Below the pieces are notes generated by a model. The model saw only the letters and a list, made by a program, of their open reading frames with translations. It made no database searches and was not told where the DNA came from. Below, piece by piece: positions 16,550-25,292 of a DNA stretch of 64,000 bases; the stretch's first letter is position 1, and the number at the start of each line of letters is the position of its first letter. Made by a program: the position numbers and the translations under genes. This stretch comes from Micromonospora sp. NBC_01796 (GTDB lineage Bacteria > Actinomycetota > Actinomycetes > Mycobacteriales > Micromonosporaceae): NCBI RefSeq assembly GCF_035917455.1, contig NZ_CP109078.1:496001-560000 (forward strand), read 5' to 3'.

Positions 16550-17602
16550 TCACGACCGGACCGGGGTGGCGGTGTCGGCCGGAGCGGGCACCGGTGCGTC
16601 CGTCGGCGCGTCGGCGGTCGCGCCGATGGCCGCCGGGGCGGGGGTCGGCCGGGCCGTCGGGCGCAGCGCGGCCCGACCCCGTGACAGCAGTTCGAGTACG
16701 CCCACCAGCAGCACCCCGAGCAGCACCCCGGCACCTGCCACCGGCAGTGCGGTACGGATCAGCTCACTGATCCGGCTCACCGCGTGCACCTGCCCGATGC
16801 TGGTCACCTGCGCCGGGTCGGCCGCCTGGGTCTGCGCCCGAGCCGCCTGCAACCCCTGCCTGGCCTGGGACAGCGCACCGGTCGCCGCGTCCCGCTGGGC
16901 GAGCAGCGCCTGATAGTCGGGGAGCTTCGGACCCAGCTCGTCGAGTTTCTTCTGGGCGGTGCTGATCGCACTGGCCGCCGCGTCGGCCCCCCGGCTGTTG
17001 CCGACCGCCTGCATGGACAACTGCTGCTGCCGCAGGCTGGTCAGCTCGCTCAGGGTGGCCTGGTAGATCCGGTCGGGCTGGGAGACCTTGTTCAGCTTCT
17101 CCCAGTCCCCGATCGCCTTGGTCGCCGCGGTCACGTCCGCGTTGGCCGCCTCGACCTCCCCGGTGGCGATACCGACCTGGGAGGAGAAGAGGAACGCCAG
17201 GGCGCGGGTGGTGGTCGCGGTGAGCACCGGGGCCACGTTCGCCCGCTTGGTCGCGGCGTACCGGACCTCGAGTTGGCTGCTCGCGCCGACCTGGGTGACG
17301 GTCAGCCCGTCGCGCAGGCGTTCCGGTGCCACCCCGGTGTCGGCGGCCACGTCGGCGAGTACGCGGGGCGAGGTGACCGCCGCGCCGAACGCCGCCACGA
17401 ACTGGTTGGCCGCCTGGGTGCCGCTGTACTGCGTACCGGCGGCACCACCGACCAGGGCCGGCGCGGCCACGTACGCGGTCCCGCTGTACTGCTGGGGTGC
17501 GAGCAGCACGATGCCGGCCGCCGCACCGGTGGCGAGCACCGGCACCCCCACGAGTACCCAGAGCCGCCGCCGGGCGACCCGCAGGTAGTCGACGATCTCC
17601 AC
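16550..17602 (-). CDS. Chain-length determinant (Wzz-like) membrane protein
   Basis: A 350-residue protein with one membrane segment near residues 14-34, a long helical extracytoplasmic part, and a second membrane segment at about 283-305, followed by a proline/alanine-rich tail. The first ~60 residues (EIVDYLRVARRRLWVLVGVP...) match the Wzz domain that sets the modal length of polysaccharides. It lacks an attached tyrosine-kinase domain. GTG at 17602 is 5 bases after the stop of the polymerase-like gene; the ribosome-binding site is weak, so translation may depend on coupling. It lies between polymerase-like and flippase-like genes, as expected for a Wzy-dependent pathway. Confidence 0.85.
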   Translation of the reverse strand: MEIVDYLRVARRRLWVLVGVPVLATGAAAGIVLLAPQQYSGTAYVAAPALVGGAAGTQYSGTQAANQFVAAFGAAVTSPRVLADVAADTGVAPERLRDGLTVTQVGASSQLEVRYAATKRANVAPVLTATTTRALAFLFSSQVGIATGEVEAANADVTAATKAIGDWEKLNKVSQPDRIYQATLSELTSLRQQQLSMQAVGNSRGADAAASAISTAQKKLDELGPKLPDYQALLAQRDAATGALSQARQGLQAARAQTQAADPAQVTSIGQVHAVSRISELIRTALPVAGAGVLLGVLLVGVLELLSRGRAALRPTARPTPAPAAIGATADAPTDAPVPAPADTATPVRS

Positions 17603-17607
17603 GCTTG

Positions 17608-19173
17608 TTACCCCAATGCTTTCGTTGCGTGCGACGGGACGGGTGTGTTCCGTGACCGCGCGCCGGCCGGTGCTGGAGCCGGCCGGCGGGCGATAGCGCT
17701 GGCCGCCGCGGCGAAGGCGACGAAGTACCAGAGCGTGACCACGTTGGAAATGACGTTGGAGGCGGCGCTGACCGCCACGAACGCGGTGGCGCAGCCGGCG
17801 AAGCCGACCGCCACCCCACGCTCGAAACTGCCGGGTGGTGCCCGGCGCAGGGCCGTACGGGCGGTGTAGAGGAAACCGAGCAGCATCGCCAGGTACGCCC
17901 CGAGGCCGAGCAGCCCGGTCTCGACGTACGCCCGGAGGAAGTCGTTGTGCGGCTTCTTCGCCTCGTCGGTCTCGCGCTGGGTCATGTTCGGCCCGATGCC
18001 GGTCAACGGGTTCCGGTTGGCCAGGGTGACGATCTCGGTCCAGTAGCCGATCCGCCAGGCCAGGGTGTTGCCGGTCGGGTCGCCACCGACGGCCCGGGAG
18101 TCGGCGAGCTGGGCGAACCGGGCACCGACCGCCGGCACCAGGGTCACCCCGGCGACCGCCACCACGCAGAGCGTCACCAGCATCCGCTTGCTGCGGTGCA
18201 ACACGGCCACCACGACCAGCCCGATCGCCGCGCCGAGAATGGCGCTGCGGGTGTTGGTCAGCAACAGGAAGACCAGGGACAACCCGAGCATCACCCCGAG
18301 TACGACCCGCAGCCGGCGGCTCAGGAACCGGTACACGGCGAACCCGAAGATCACCATGAACATCAGGTAGCGCCCGAACGTGGTCGACTGGCTGAACGTA
18401 CCGCTGATCCGGGTGAAGCTGCCCTTGACCTCGGCGGGCGGGTGCCCGAGCAGCGACAGCAGGACGGTGTAGCCGAGTGCCAGGACCAGCGAGACGTAGC
18501 AGGCCAGCAGGACCCGGCGGATCGCCGCGGTGTCCGGCATGAGCTGCTCGAGCACCACGAACATCACCACCACGGTGAGGATGCGGAGCGCCTCCAGCAG
18601 GCTGTTCGACGGTACGGCCGCACCGAGCGCGCTGACCAGGCTGGTCGCCCCGACCAGCAGCATGGTCCAGCCCATCGGCGAGCCCCGCAGCCGCCCCTGC
18701 CGGCTGAACTGGGCGGCCAGCCAGAGTCCGGCGGCGAGCAGGAAGAGCACGGCGAGCAGGGTGGACGGGTCGGTCGCCCGGCCGCTCTCCACGGGTGCGG
18801 CCTGGCCGGCGCTCGGTCCGGTGAGCTTGAACAGGTCGACGCAGGAGCGGACCGCGAGCATCAGCAGGACGTACCCGGCGAACCGGGTCAGGGCGAGGAC
18901 CGCGACCGCGATCCCGGCGACGGCGGCGATCGGCAGCACCACGCCCCGGCGGTCACCGTCGGCCAGCGACAACCCGGCGACCACCGCGATGACCGCGGCG
19001 ACGACTGCTGCCGCGCCGACGAGGAACCGGGCGGTCGTACCGCCCCGGATCGGCTCGACTCCGACGGTCGACGCACCGACGTCGCGTACGTCGACCAACT
19101 GCTGCGTGTGTTGTTCCACCGGTCCCACTGAAGCCGAATCGACGCTGCCCCGACCGCTGCCGGGCGCGGCCAT
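17608..19173 (-). CDS. O-antigen ligase/polymerase-like membrane protein (Wzy/WaaL type) 2
   Basis: A 521-residue polytopic membrane protein. The diagnostic loop reads NPLTGIGPNM with KKPHNDFLRAYVETGLLG downstream, the same N-P-x-x-G-x-G / HN-(D)-(F/Y)-L pattern as the other ligase-like protein here. A charged N-terminal cytoplasmic tail of about 60 residues precedes the first membrane helix. ATG at 19173 is chosen because GGGAGG lies 7 bases upstream. It is directly followed by the Wzz-like gene, so it is the better candidate for the polymerase whose product length Wzz controls. Confidence 0.87.
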   Translation of the reverse strand: MAAPGSGRGSVDSASVGPVEQHTQQLVDVRDVGASTVGVEPIRGGTTARFLVGAAAVVAAVIAVVAGLSLADGDRRGVVLPIAAVAGIAVAVLALTRFAGYVLLMLAVRSCVDLFKLTGPSAGQAAPVESGRATDPSTLLAVLFLLAAGLWLAAQFSRQGRLRGSPMGWTMLLVGATSLVSALGAAVPSNSLLEALRILTVVVMFVVLEQLMPDTAAIRRVLLACYVSLVLALGYTVLLSLLGHPPAEVKGSFTRISGTFSQSTTFGRYLMFMVIFGFAVYRFLSRRLRVVLGVMLGLSLVFLLLTNTRSAILGAAIGLVVVAVLHRSKRMLVTLCVVAVAGVTLVPAVGARFAQLADSRAVGGDPTGNTLAWRIGYWTEIVTLANRNPLTGIGPNMTQRETDEAKKPHNDFLRAYVETGLLGLGAYLAMLLGFLYTARTALRRAPPGSFERGVAVGFAGCATAFVAVSAASNVISNVVTLWYFVAFAAAASAIARRPAPAPAGARSRNTPVPSHATKALG

Positions 19174-19347
19174 CCCATGTCCTCCCGGACGAAGCGCATG
19201 TCCTCCCGGCACGAAGATCGGTTCAATCTAGCCCCGGTCGCTCATCCGGCAGAAGGGGCCGTTACGACGACCGGGCCATCCTCCCCCGGGTTGACCGGTG
19301 CCGACCGGCTGAGCAGGGCGGATGCCCCCGACCGGAAAGCGGAGCCG

Positions 19348-19425
19348 GCGCGGGACGGGGCTGAGCGGGAACACGCGCGGGACGGGGCTGAGCGGGAACA
19401 CGCGCGGGACGGGGCTGAGCGGGAG
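19348..19425. repeat. 27-bp tandem repeat (three copies)
   Basis: Units GCGCGGGACGGGGCTGAGCG... start at 19348, 19375 and 19402; the first two are identical and the third diverges at its end. It lies in the 297-base space between the polymerase-like gene start and the glycosyltransferase stop. That space holds no other recognisable gene. Confidence 0.85.
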
Positions 19426-19470
19426 CCGACACCGGCGGACCGGGAAGCCGGCACCGGACGGACCGGGAAG

Positions 19471-20778
19471 TCAGGCGGCGGGGGCTCGGGCGGCGAGCCG
19501 GGCGCGGGCCCGGCGGCCGGGGACCCGGGCCAGTTCGAGGTAGAGCTGTTCCAGTTCACGGGTGGCGGTGTCCCAGCTGTACAGGTCGGTCACCCGGTCG
19601 CGTAGCGCCTCGGCACCGACCCGCTCGGCCGCCGGGTCGGCGAGCACCGGGGCGAGCGCCCGGAGCAGGTCTTCCTCGTCGCCGTCGCGGAACAGCCGTT
19701 GCCCCGGCGCGTCGGACTCCAGCACCTCCACGTGCGGCGCGATGTCGCTGGCCACCACCGGCAGCCCGTACGCGGCCGCCTCCAGCAGGGTCAACGGCAG
19801 TCCCTCCAGGCGGGACGGCTGGACGAACCCGGCGGCGTTGGCGTACAGCTCGGCGAGCAGGTCACCGTAGGCGAAGCCGGTGAAGACGATCCGCTCGTCC
19901 CCCTCGGCCTCGCGGCGCAGCTTCGCCACGAAGTCGTCGGTGAACGAGGAGCCGCCGACGATCGCCAACCGCATCCGGGTGTCGCTGCGGCGGAACGCCC
20001 GGATCAGCAGGTCGGCGGCCTTCTCCGGAACCAGCCGGCCGACCAGGATCAGGTAGCCGCCCGGGGTCAGCCCGAACCGGGCCCCGATCTGCCGGGCCGG
20101 TAACGGTCGGGCGGCGTTCACCCCGTTCGGGATGTAGCTGGTGGGGCGGCCGAACCGGGTCTCGTAGTGGGCGGCGAGACCACGGGAGACGGCGACCCGC
20201 CGGTGCGGGACGTACCCGCTCATCCAGTGGGCGCTGCCCAGCACCGCCCGCGCACCCGCACCCCACTTGTCGCGCTGGTTGTCCAGCCCGTGCACGGTCA
20301 GCACCACCCGGGCCCGGGACAGCCAGCGCGGCAGCGGCGCGACCAGGCCCGGTCCGAGACCGTGGTAGTGCACGATGTCGGGCCGCTCGCCCATCGCCGC
20401 CATCGTCGAGGTGGCGGCGTGCACGATCGCGTCGAGGTGCTTGCTCGCGACCGTACGGACCTGGCGCAGTCGTACGCCCCGGTACCGGTCCAGCGGCATG
20501 CTGCCGTAGCTCTCCCGGCAGTAGACCGTCACCTCGTGGCCGTAGCCGGCCAGGCGGCTGGCGACCTCCTCGACGTGGCGCTCGATCCCGCCGTACGTGG
20601 CCGGCATGCCCTTCTGACCGATCATCGCGATGCGCAGCGGTCGCCAGCCGGCGCCCGGTCCGGCGGGATGCGCGGGAATCTCCCGCCGGACCGGAGCGCC
20701 CCGGCCGTGTTGGCCGGGAATGGCAGCTTTGTGAGGCTCGTGGTCTACTTTCTCGGCCTGCAGGTCGGGATGGACCAC
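19471..20778 (-). CDS. Glycosyltransferase family 4 protein (DUF1972/rhamnosyltransferase-like)
   Basis: A 435-residue GT-B glycosyltransferase. After about 48 variable residues the N-terminal domain starts RIAMIGQKGMPATYGGIERH, a motif typical of DUF1972-containing sugar transferases often annotated as rhamnosyltransferases. The donor-site region has LVGRLVPEKAADLL and PSRLEGLPLTLLEAAAYGLP. It probably adds one sugar of the repeat unit. GTG at 20778 (GGGAG upstream) gives an unusual long N-terminal extension; the true start could be nearer residue 45. It is the most upstream gene of the minus-strand export/polymerisation group, separated from it by a 297-base gap with a tandem repeat. Confidence 0.85.
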   Translation of the reverse strand: MVHPDLQAEKVDHEPHKAAIPGQHGRGAPVRREIPAHPAGPGAGWRPLRIAMIGQKGMPATYGGIERHVEEVASRLAGYGHEVTVYCRESYGSMPLDRYRGVRLRQVRTVASKHLDAIVHAATSTMAAMGERPDIVHYHGLGPGLVAPLPRWLSRARVVLTVHGLDNQRDKWGAGARAVLGSAHWMSGYVPHRRVAVSRGLAAHYETRFGRPTSYIPNGVNAARPLPARQIGARFGLTPGGYLILVGRLVPEKAADLLIRAFRRSDTRMRLAIVGGSSFTDDFVAKLRREAEGDERIVFTGFAYGDLLAELYANAAGFVQPSRLEGLPLTLLEAAAYGLPVVASDIAPHVEVLESDAPGQRLFRDGDEEDLLRALAPVLADPAAERVGAEALRDRVTDLYSWDTATRELEQLYLELARVPGRRARARLAARAPAA

Positions 20779-20858
20779 GGTGACTCCCTGCGTGACTAGA
20801 TGCTCGCCCGCTGCCCGGGCAGATCAACACCCTGCCACGAACGGGCCGACCAGCCCGC

Positions 20859-20872
20859 TGAACATCTGTTGG
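20859..20872. promoter_or_regulatory. Possible regulatory half-site GAACATCTGTTG
   Basis: The 12-base string GAACATCTGTTG occurs here, between the divergent glycosyltransferase and X-prolyl peptidase genes, and again inside a perfect palindrome at 34513-34529 between the S8 protease and LuxR genes. Here the second half is degenerate (GGAAAAGATC). It is a candidate site for a shared regulator. Confidence 0.3.
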
Positions 20873-21046
20873 AAAAGATCACTCGTGGTGTTCGTCACTC
20901 GTCGAAATGGCGTCCGGATGACGCGGAGACGCTCCGTGGTGTCGCGGGGTCGAACGGTGAACGAACAAATTCCTACAGGTGAAGATGGCGATCCGTGCAT
21001 GCCGCCGCCTAACCTACCGAAGCTTCTGACCTAAAAGGAGAACTGC

Positions 21047-22939
21047 ATGGGTCGCATCAGCAGGCTGTGGCGCACGGGTATCGCCGTGCTTCCCGTGGCC
21101 GCGCTCGCCGTCGTCGCGGCGGCGCCACAGGCACTCGCCATCGACACCCCCGCGATCGTCGTACAGGACGGCGTGACGCAGCCGGTCTTCGGCTACGCGG
21201 ACGCCATCCGGGAACGACTTTTCATCGACTCCACTTTCGACAGCGACAACGACGGGCTGCGCGACATCATCGCGTTCGACGTCATGCGGCCGAAGGCCAC
21301 CGCGAATGGCCTCAAGGTGCCGGTCGTCATGGACGCCAGCCCCTATTACTCGACCGTCTGCCGCGGCAACGAGTCCGAGTGCAAGGCCGACCTGGATGGC
21401 GACGGCCTGAACGACAAGTGGCCGCTGTTCTACGACAACTACTTCGTGCCGCGCGGTTACGCGGTGATCCTGCTGGACATGGTCGGCACCAACAACTCGA
21501 CCGGTTGCCCGACCACCAACGCCAACGAGGACAACCTCAGCGCCAAGCAGGCGATCAACTGGCTGAACGGCCGGGCCACCGCCCGCAACGCCGCCGGTCA
21601 GGTCGTCAAGGCGGACTGGCACAACGGCAAGACCGGCATGATCGGCAAGTCGTACGACGGCTCGCTGGCCATGTCGACGGCGGTGACCGGGGTCAAGGGC
21701 CTCACCACCATTGTGCCGATCAGCGGCCCGACCGAGTACTACGACTACGTGCGCAGCAACGGGGTCATCACCCGGGGCAACAGCTACGTGGCGTCGCTCG
21801 CCAACACGGTGACCAACCCGGAGCGGCGGGACTACTGCAAGCCGACCCGGGACGCGATGGCCGCCGTCGACGGCGACGAGACCGGTGACTACACCTCCTT
21901 CTGGAACGAGCGCAGCTACGTCAAGAAGGTCCCGAACGTCACCGCGAGCGTCCTGCTCTACCACGGCCTGAACGACGACAACGTACGGCCGGACCACTTC
22001 AGCAAGTTCTGGTACGCGCTGGCCGAGAACAACGTGCCGCGCAAGCTGTGGCTGTCGCAGGAGGGTCACGTCGACCCGTTCGACTCCCGCCGCGAGGTGT
22101 GGGTGAACACCCTGCACCGCTGGTTCGACTTCTGGCTCCAGGGTGTGCAGAACGGCATCATGGAGGAGCCCCGGGTCGACCTGGAGCGTTCCGCCGACGT
22201 GTGGGAGACGTACGCCGACTGGCCGGTGCCGGGCAAGGCGGACACCGAGGTCTTCCTCCAGCCGGGTACCACCGGTGCCGGTGGCCTCGGTCTGGTCCCG
22301 ACGACGAAGCCGGTCAACGGCGCGTTCACGGACAGCCCGACGCAGAGCCAGAACACGATGATCCTGAACCCGGACACCGTGCAGCCGAACCGGCTGGCCT
22401 TCCTCTCCGCCCCGCTCACCGCGCCGCTGCACGTCTCCGGTACGCCGGTCGTGCAGCTGCGTGCCTCGGCCGACCAGACCGACACCAACTTCGGTGCCAT
22501 CCTGGTCGACTACGGCACCGCCGAGCGGGTCAACCACCGCGCCTCGGGCGAGGGCATCATCACCCTCGAGACCTCCGACTGCTGGGGTGAGAGCAGCCCG
22601 ACCGACGACGGTTGTTACAAGCAGACCCAGAAGCGGGTGGCGACGGCCGACTACGAGCTGGTCACCAAGGGCGTCATGGACGCCCAGAACCGGCAGTCGA
22701 TCCGTACCGCGGTGCCGCTGGTGCCGGGTCAGGCGTACAACTTCAGCTTCCCGCTGCTGCCGGAGGACTACGTCTTCCAGCCGGGTCACCGGATCGGCGT
22801 GATCATCGTCGGCAGCTACCCGCAGTACTCGAGCCAGGCCGACCAGACTCGGGCCAACATCGCGGTCGCGCTGAAGAGCAGCAACATCGTCCTGCCCGTG
22901 GTCGGTGGCACCGCCGCCGCGCACGCCGCCGGACTGTAA
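21047..22939 (+). CDS. Secreted X-prolyl dipeptidyl aminopeptidase-like protein (peptidase family S15)
   Basis: A 630-residue exported serine peptidase. The signal peptide spans residues 1-31 (cleavage near ALA-ID). The alpha/beta-hydrolase part has the nucleophile elbow GKSYDG with Ser202, and likely Asp310 or Asp311 (HGLNDDN) and His341 (EGHVDP). The C-terminal ~200 residues form the jelly-roll domain typical of S15 (X-Pro_dipeptid_C). Two Asp-rich DxDxDG segments (FDSDNDG, ADLDGDG) may bind calcium. Likely role: removing X-Pro dipeptides, or hydrolysing related esters, outside the cell. RBS AAAAGGAG precedes ATG. Two strong hairpins follow the stop, so it is a single-gene unit. Confidence 0.9.
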   Translation: MGRISRLWRTGIAVLPVAALAVVAAAPQALAIDTPAIVVQDGVTQPVFGYADAIRERLFIDSTFDSDNDGLRDIIAFDVMRPKATANGLKVPVVMDASPYYSTVCRGNESECKADLDGDGLNDKWPLFYDNYFVPRGYAVILLDMVGTNNSTGCPTTNANEDNLSAKQAINWLNGRATARNAAGQVVKADWHNGKTGMIGKSYDGSLAMSTAVTGVKGLTTIVPISGPTEYYDYVRSNGVITRGNSYVASLANTVTNPERRDYCKPTRDAMAAVDGDETGDYTSFWNERSYVKKVPNVTASVLLYHGLNDDNVRPDHFSKFWYALAENNVPRKLWLSQEGHVDPFDSRREVWVNTLHRWFDFWLQGVQNGIMEEPRVDLERSADVWETYADWPVPGKADTEVFLQPGTTGAGGLGLVPTTKPVNGAFTDSPTQSQNTMILNPDTVQPNRLAFLSAPLTAPLHVSGTPVVQLRASADQTDTNFGAILVDYGTAERVNHRASGEGIITLETSDCWGESSPTDDGCYKQTQKRVATADYELVTKGVMDAQNRQSIRTAVPLVPGQAYNFSFPLLPEDYVFQPGHRIGVIIVGSYPQYSSQADQTRANIAVALKSSNIVLPVVGGTAAAHAAGL

Positions 22940-22984
22940 GACCCTCGGAACGTCTCCCGCGCAGTTGGCGTTCCACGGGAAAAC

Positions 22985-23026
22985 CCGCAGGCCGGTGGCT
23001 CCATCAGCCCCGCCACCGGCCTGCGG
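22985..23026 (+). terminator. Hairpin terminator 1 after X-prolyl peptidase gene
   Basis: A perfect 15-bp inverted repeat (22985-22999 and 23012-23026, CCGCAGGCCGGTGGC and its complement) with a 12-base loop, 46 bases after the stop codon. No strong T-run follows. Confidence 0.7.
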
Positions 23027-23044
23027 CCCCGAACGTGAGTAAGA

Positions 23045-23086
23045 GCGTCTGGCGAGTTGACAGGTAACTGTCAACTCGCCAGACGC
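23045..23086 (+). terminator. Hairpin terminator 2 after X-prolyl peptidase gene
   Basis: A perfect 19-bp inverted repeat with a GTAA tetraloop (arms 23045-23063 and 23068-23086, beginning GCGTCTGGCGAGTTGACAG). It follows the first hairpin by 18 bases, giving two tandem stops before the next gene. Confidence 0.85.
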
Positions 23087-23214
23087 GTTCGGGGTCAGCC
23101 CCGGATCGGCGGACCGGTGGCCGAATCACAGCGTTCGCCCGCGAAGCGGTTACCACCGGACAGATGGGGGAAGTACCCGCCGGACACCGTGGTCACGCCG
23201 AGGGGGTACGACCC

Positions 23215-24318
23215 ATGAGCGACAGCTTCATGACCGACGAGCCCTGCGGTGACCTGGAGGTGGTCGCCACCTTCACCGGGCCGATGCCGACCGGGGTGAG
23301 CGTGTCACACACCGGCCGAATCTTCGTCAACTTTCCGAAGTGGGGCGACGAGGTCACCGCCAGTGTCGCCGAGGTCGTCGACGGCCAAACCAGGCCCTAT
23401 CCGGACACGGTCTGGAACAGCCCGGCGGGTGACGACGACCCGGACGCGTTCGTCTCGGTCCAGTGCGTGGTGGTCGACCCCGCCGACCGGCTCTGGGTGG
23501 TCGACACCGGCAGCCCGTTGCTCGCGCCGACCCGACCCGGCGGCCCGAAACTGGTCTGCGTCGACCTCACCACCAACGCCGTCACCCGGAAGATCGTCTT
23601 CCCGGCCGACGTGGCGCTGCCGACCTCCTACATCAACGATGTCCGGTTCGACCTGCGCCGGGGTGCCGCCGGCACCGCGTTCGTCACCGACTCGTCCGGC
23701 AACGGGCCGAACGGGATCATCGTGGTCGACCTGGCCAGCGGCGACTCGTGGCGACGCCTGCACGACCACCCCTCGACCAGGACCGAACCACTGACCGATT
23801 TCCACCCGCTGGTGGAGGGACGGGAGTTCCTTAAACGGCCGGCCGACGGTCCGCCCTCCCCGCTGACCATGGGATCGGACGGGATCGCCATCTCGGCCGA
23901 CGGCGGCCGGCTCTACTACTGCCCGCTCACGTCCCGCCGGCTGCACAGCGTCTCGGTGGACGCCCTGGTCGACCGGGGGCTCGACGACGCCGAGGTGGCG
24001 GCGACCGTCACCGACGAGGGGGACAAGGGCTCCGCCTCCGACGGGCTGGAGAGCGACGACGCCGGCCGGATCTACCTGACCGCGTACGAGCAGAACGCGA
24101 TCCTGCGCCGGCACCCGGACGGGCGGCTGGAGACGGTGGCCCGCGATCCCCGACTGCTCTGGCCGGACACCATGTCGATCGCCACCGACGGGTACCTGTA
24201 CGTCACCGCCAACCAGCTTCATCGGCAGCCGGACTACCAGGGCGGGGTGGATCGCCGGCAGCGGCCGTACGTGCTGTTCCGGACCCGGATCGACGCCGGC
24301 CCGGTGCTGCTGCGCTAG
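23215..24318 (+). CDS. Yellow/major royal jelly protein-like beta-propeller protein
   Basis: A 367-residue protein whose repeats match the MRJP/Yellow family rather than SMP-30: TSYINDVRFD, FVTDSSGNGPNGIIVVDL, GSDGIAISADGGRLYYCPLTSRRL and GSASDGLESDDAGRIYLT. This fold is a six-bladed propeller; bacterial members have unknown substrates, and some relatives act as lactonases or bind amines. No signal peptide is evident. ATG at 23215 is preceded by GAGGGGGT. It ends convergent with a short-chain dehydrogenase gene. The function is not recognisable beyond the fold. Confidence 0.8.
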   Translation: MSDSFMTDEPCGDLEVVATFTGPMPTGVSVSHTGRIFVNFPKWGDEVTASVAEVVDGQTRPYPDTVWNSPAGDDDPDAFVSVQCVVVDPADRLWVVDTGSPLLAPTRPGGPKLVCVDLTTNAVTRKIVFPADVALPTSYINDVRFDLRRGAAGTAFVTDSSGNGPNGIIVVDLASGDSWRRLHDHPSTRTEPLTDFHPLVEGREFLKRPADGPPSPLTMGSDGIAISADGGRLYYCPLTSRRLHSVSVDALVDRGLDDAEVAATVTDEGDKGSASDGLESDDAGRIYLTAYEQNAILRRHPDGRLETVARDPRLLWPDTMSIATDGYLYVTANQLHRQPDYQGGVDRRQRPYVLFRTRIDAGPVLLR

Positions 24319-24381
24319 CGCCCGGTCCTGCGTGGGTTGGTCGGTCGCTCCGGGACAGGTCCGAAGTGGATGCTCCCAACG

Positions 24382-25146
24382 TTACTCTGCGCTTTGATCG
24401 GGCACGGAGTCCCAGTTGGCCGATCCGGCCAGATCCCCGCCGTCCACCACGAGGTCGGCACCGGTGACGAAGCGGGAATTGTCACCGGCCAGGAACAGGA
24501 CGGCGCCGGCGATGTCGGCCGGGTGCCCGACGCGCTTGAGGGCGACATGGGCGGTGTCGAAGTCCGCACCATCGGTCATGGGCGTGTCGGTCTGGCCGGG
24601 ATGAACGGCGTTGACCCGGATGCCGTCCACGCCAAGCTCGAGGGCGGTCGCCTTGGTGAGCCCGCGGACTGCCCACTTGCTCGTGATGTAGCCGCTCATC
24701 AGCGGATAGGCACGGAACCCGCCGATTGATCCGACGTTGATGATCGAACCGCCGCCAGCCCGCCGCATGGCTGGAACAACGGCGGTGATGCCGTGGAACA
24801 GTCCCACCACGTTCACGTCCAGAGCATGCTGGAACGCTTCCGCGCCGTACTCGACCAACGGCGCCACCGGGGCAATGCCCGCGCTGTTCACCAGCACATT
24901 CACCCGTCCGAACGCGCTCTCCGCCTGGGTCACCACCCGGGACCAGTCGCCGGGGTCCCGCACATCCAGTTCCACGAACCGCACACGCTCACCCAGCACG
25001 GCGGCGAGTTTTTCCCCTTCGGCCACCCGGACGTCGGCGATCACCACCGCGGCACCGTCGGCATGCAACGCGCGCACCGCCCCCTCGCCGATCCCCTGCG
25101 CTCCGCCGGTGACGATCGCCGTACGGCCGGCCAGATCTCCTGCCAT
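24382..25146 (-). CDS. Short-chain dehydrogenase/reductase (hydroxysteroid dehydrogenase-like)
   Basis: A 254-residue classical SDR oxidoreductase: NAD(P) loop TGGAQGIG (13-20), NSAG (a common variant of NNAG) at about 87-90, catalytic Ser140 and Tyr153-x3-Lys157. Asp38 after the second strand suggests NAD(H) preference. The C-terminal HPGQTDTPM segment resembles bacterial 3-alpha/20-beta-hydroxysteroid dehydrogenases, but the true substrate is unknown. ATG at 25146 has GGAGG upstream. It is divergent from a TetR regulator, with two perfect operator-like palindromes in between, so expression is probably induced by its substrate or a related compound. Confidence 0.9.
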   Translation of the reverse strand: MAGDLAGRTAIVTGGAQGIGEGAVRALHADGAAVVIADVRVAEGEKLAAVLGERVRFVELDVRDPGDWSRVVTQAESAFGRVNVLVNSAGIAPVAPLVEYGAEAFQHALDVNVVGLFHGITAVVPAMRRAGGGSIINVGSIGGFRAYPLMSGYITSKWAVRGLTKATALELGVDGIRVNAVHPGQTDTPMTDGADFDTAHVALKRVGHPADIAGAVLFLAGDNSRFVTGADLVVDGGDLAGSANWDSVPDQSAE

Positions 25147-25199
25147 GTCGAGCCTCCTTGGTCCTGTGTCTGTTCTCAAGCCACAGCCTAGGATTTCGC

Positions 25200-25241
25200 T
25201 GAACGCCGTTCAACGAGATGAGGGTCACTGAACGCCGTTCA
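25200..25241. promoter_or_regulatory. Twin palindromic operators between SDR and TetR genes
   Basis: Two identical copies of the perfect palindrome TGAACGCCGTTCA at 25200-25212 and 25229-25241, each followed by ACGA. They are 29 bases centre to centre, near three helical turns, in the middle of the divergent promoter region. This is the classic layout for a TetR-family repressor that controls its own gene and the SDR. Confidence 0.7.
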
Positions 25242-25292
25242 ACGAACGGTGCGATACTGGTGCGCGGATGGCGACGAAGGAGCAGTACGCGC

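Noticed and set aside
4886-20778. Polysaccharide locus as a secondary-metabolite cluster
   Set aside because: No polyketide synthase, peptide synthetase or terpene gene lies in the window; flippase, Wzz and Wzy-like genes fit polysaccharide better.
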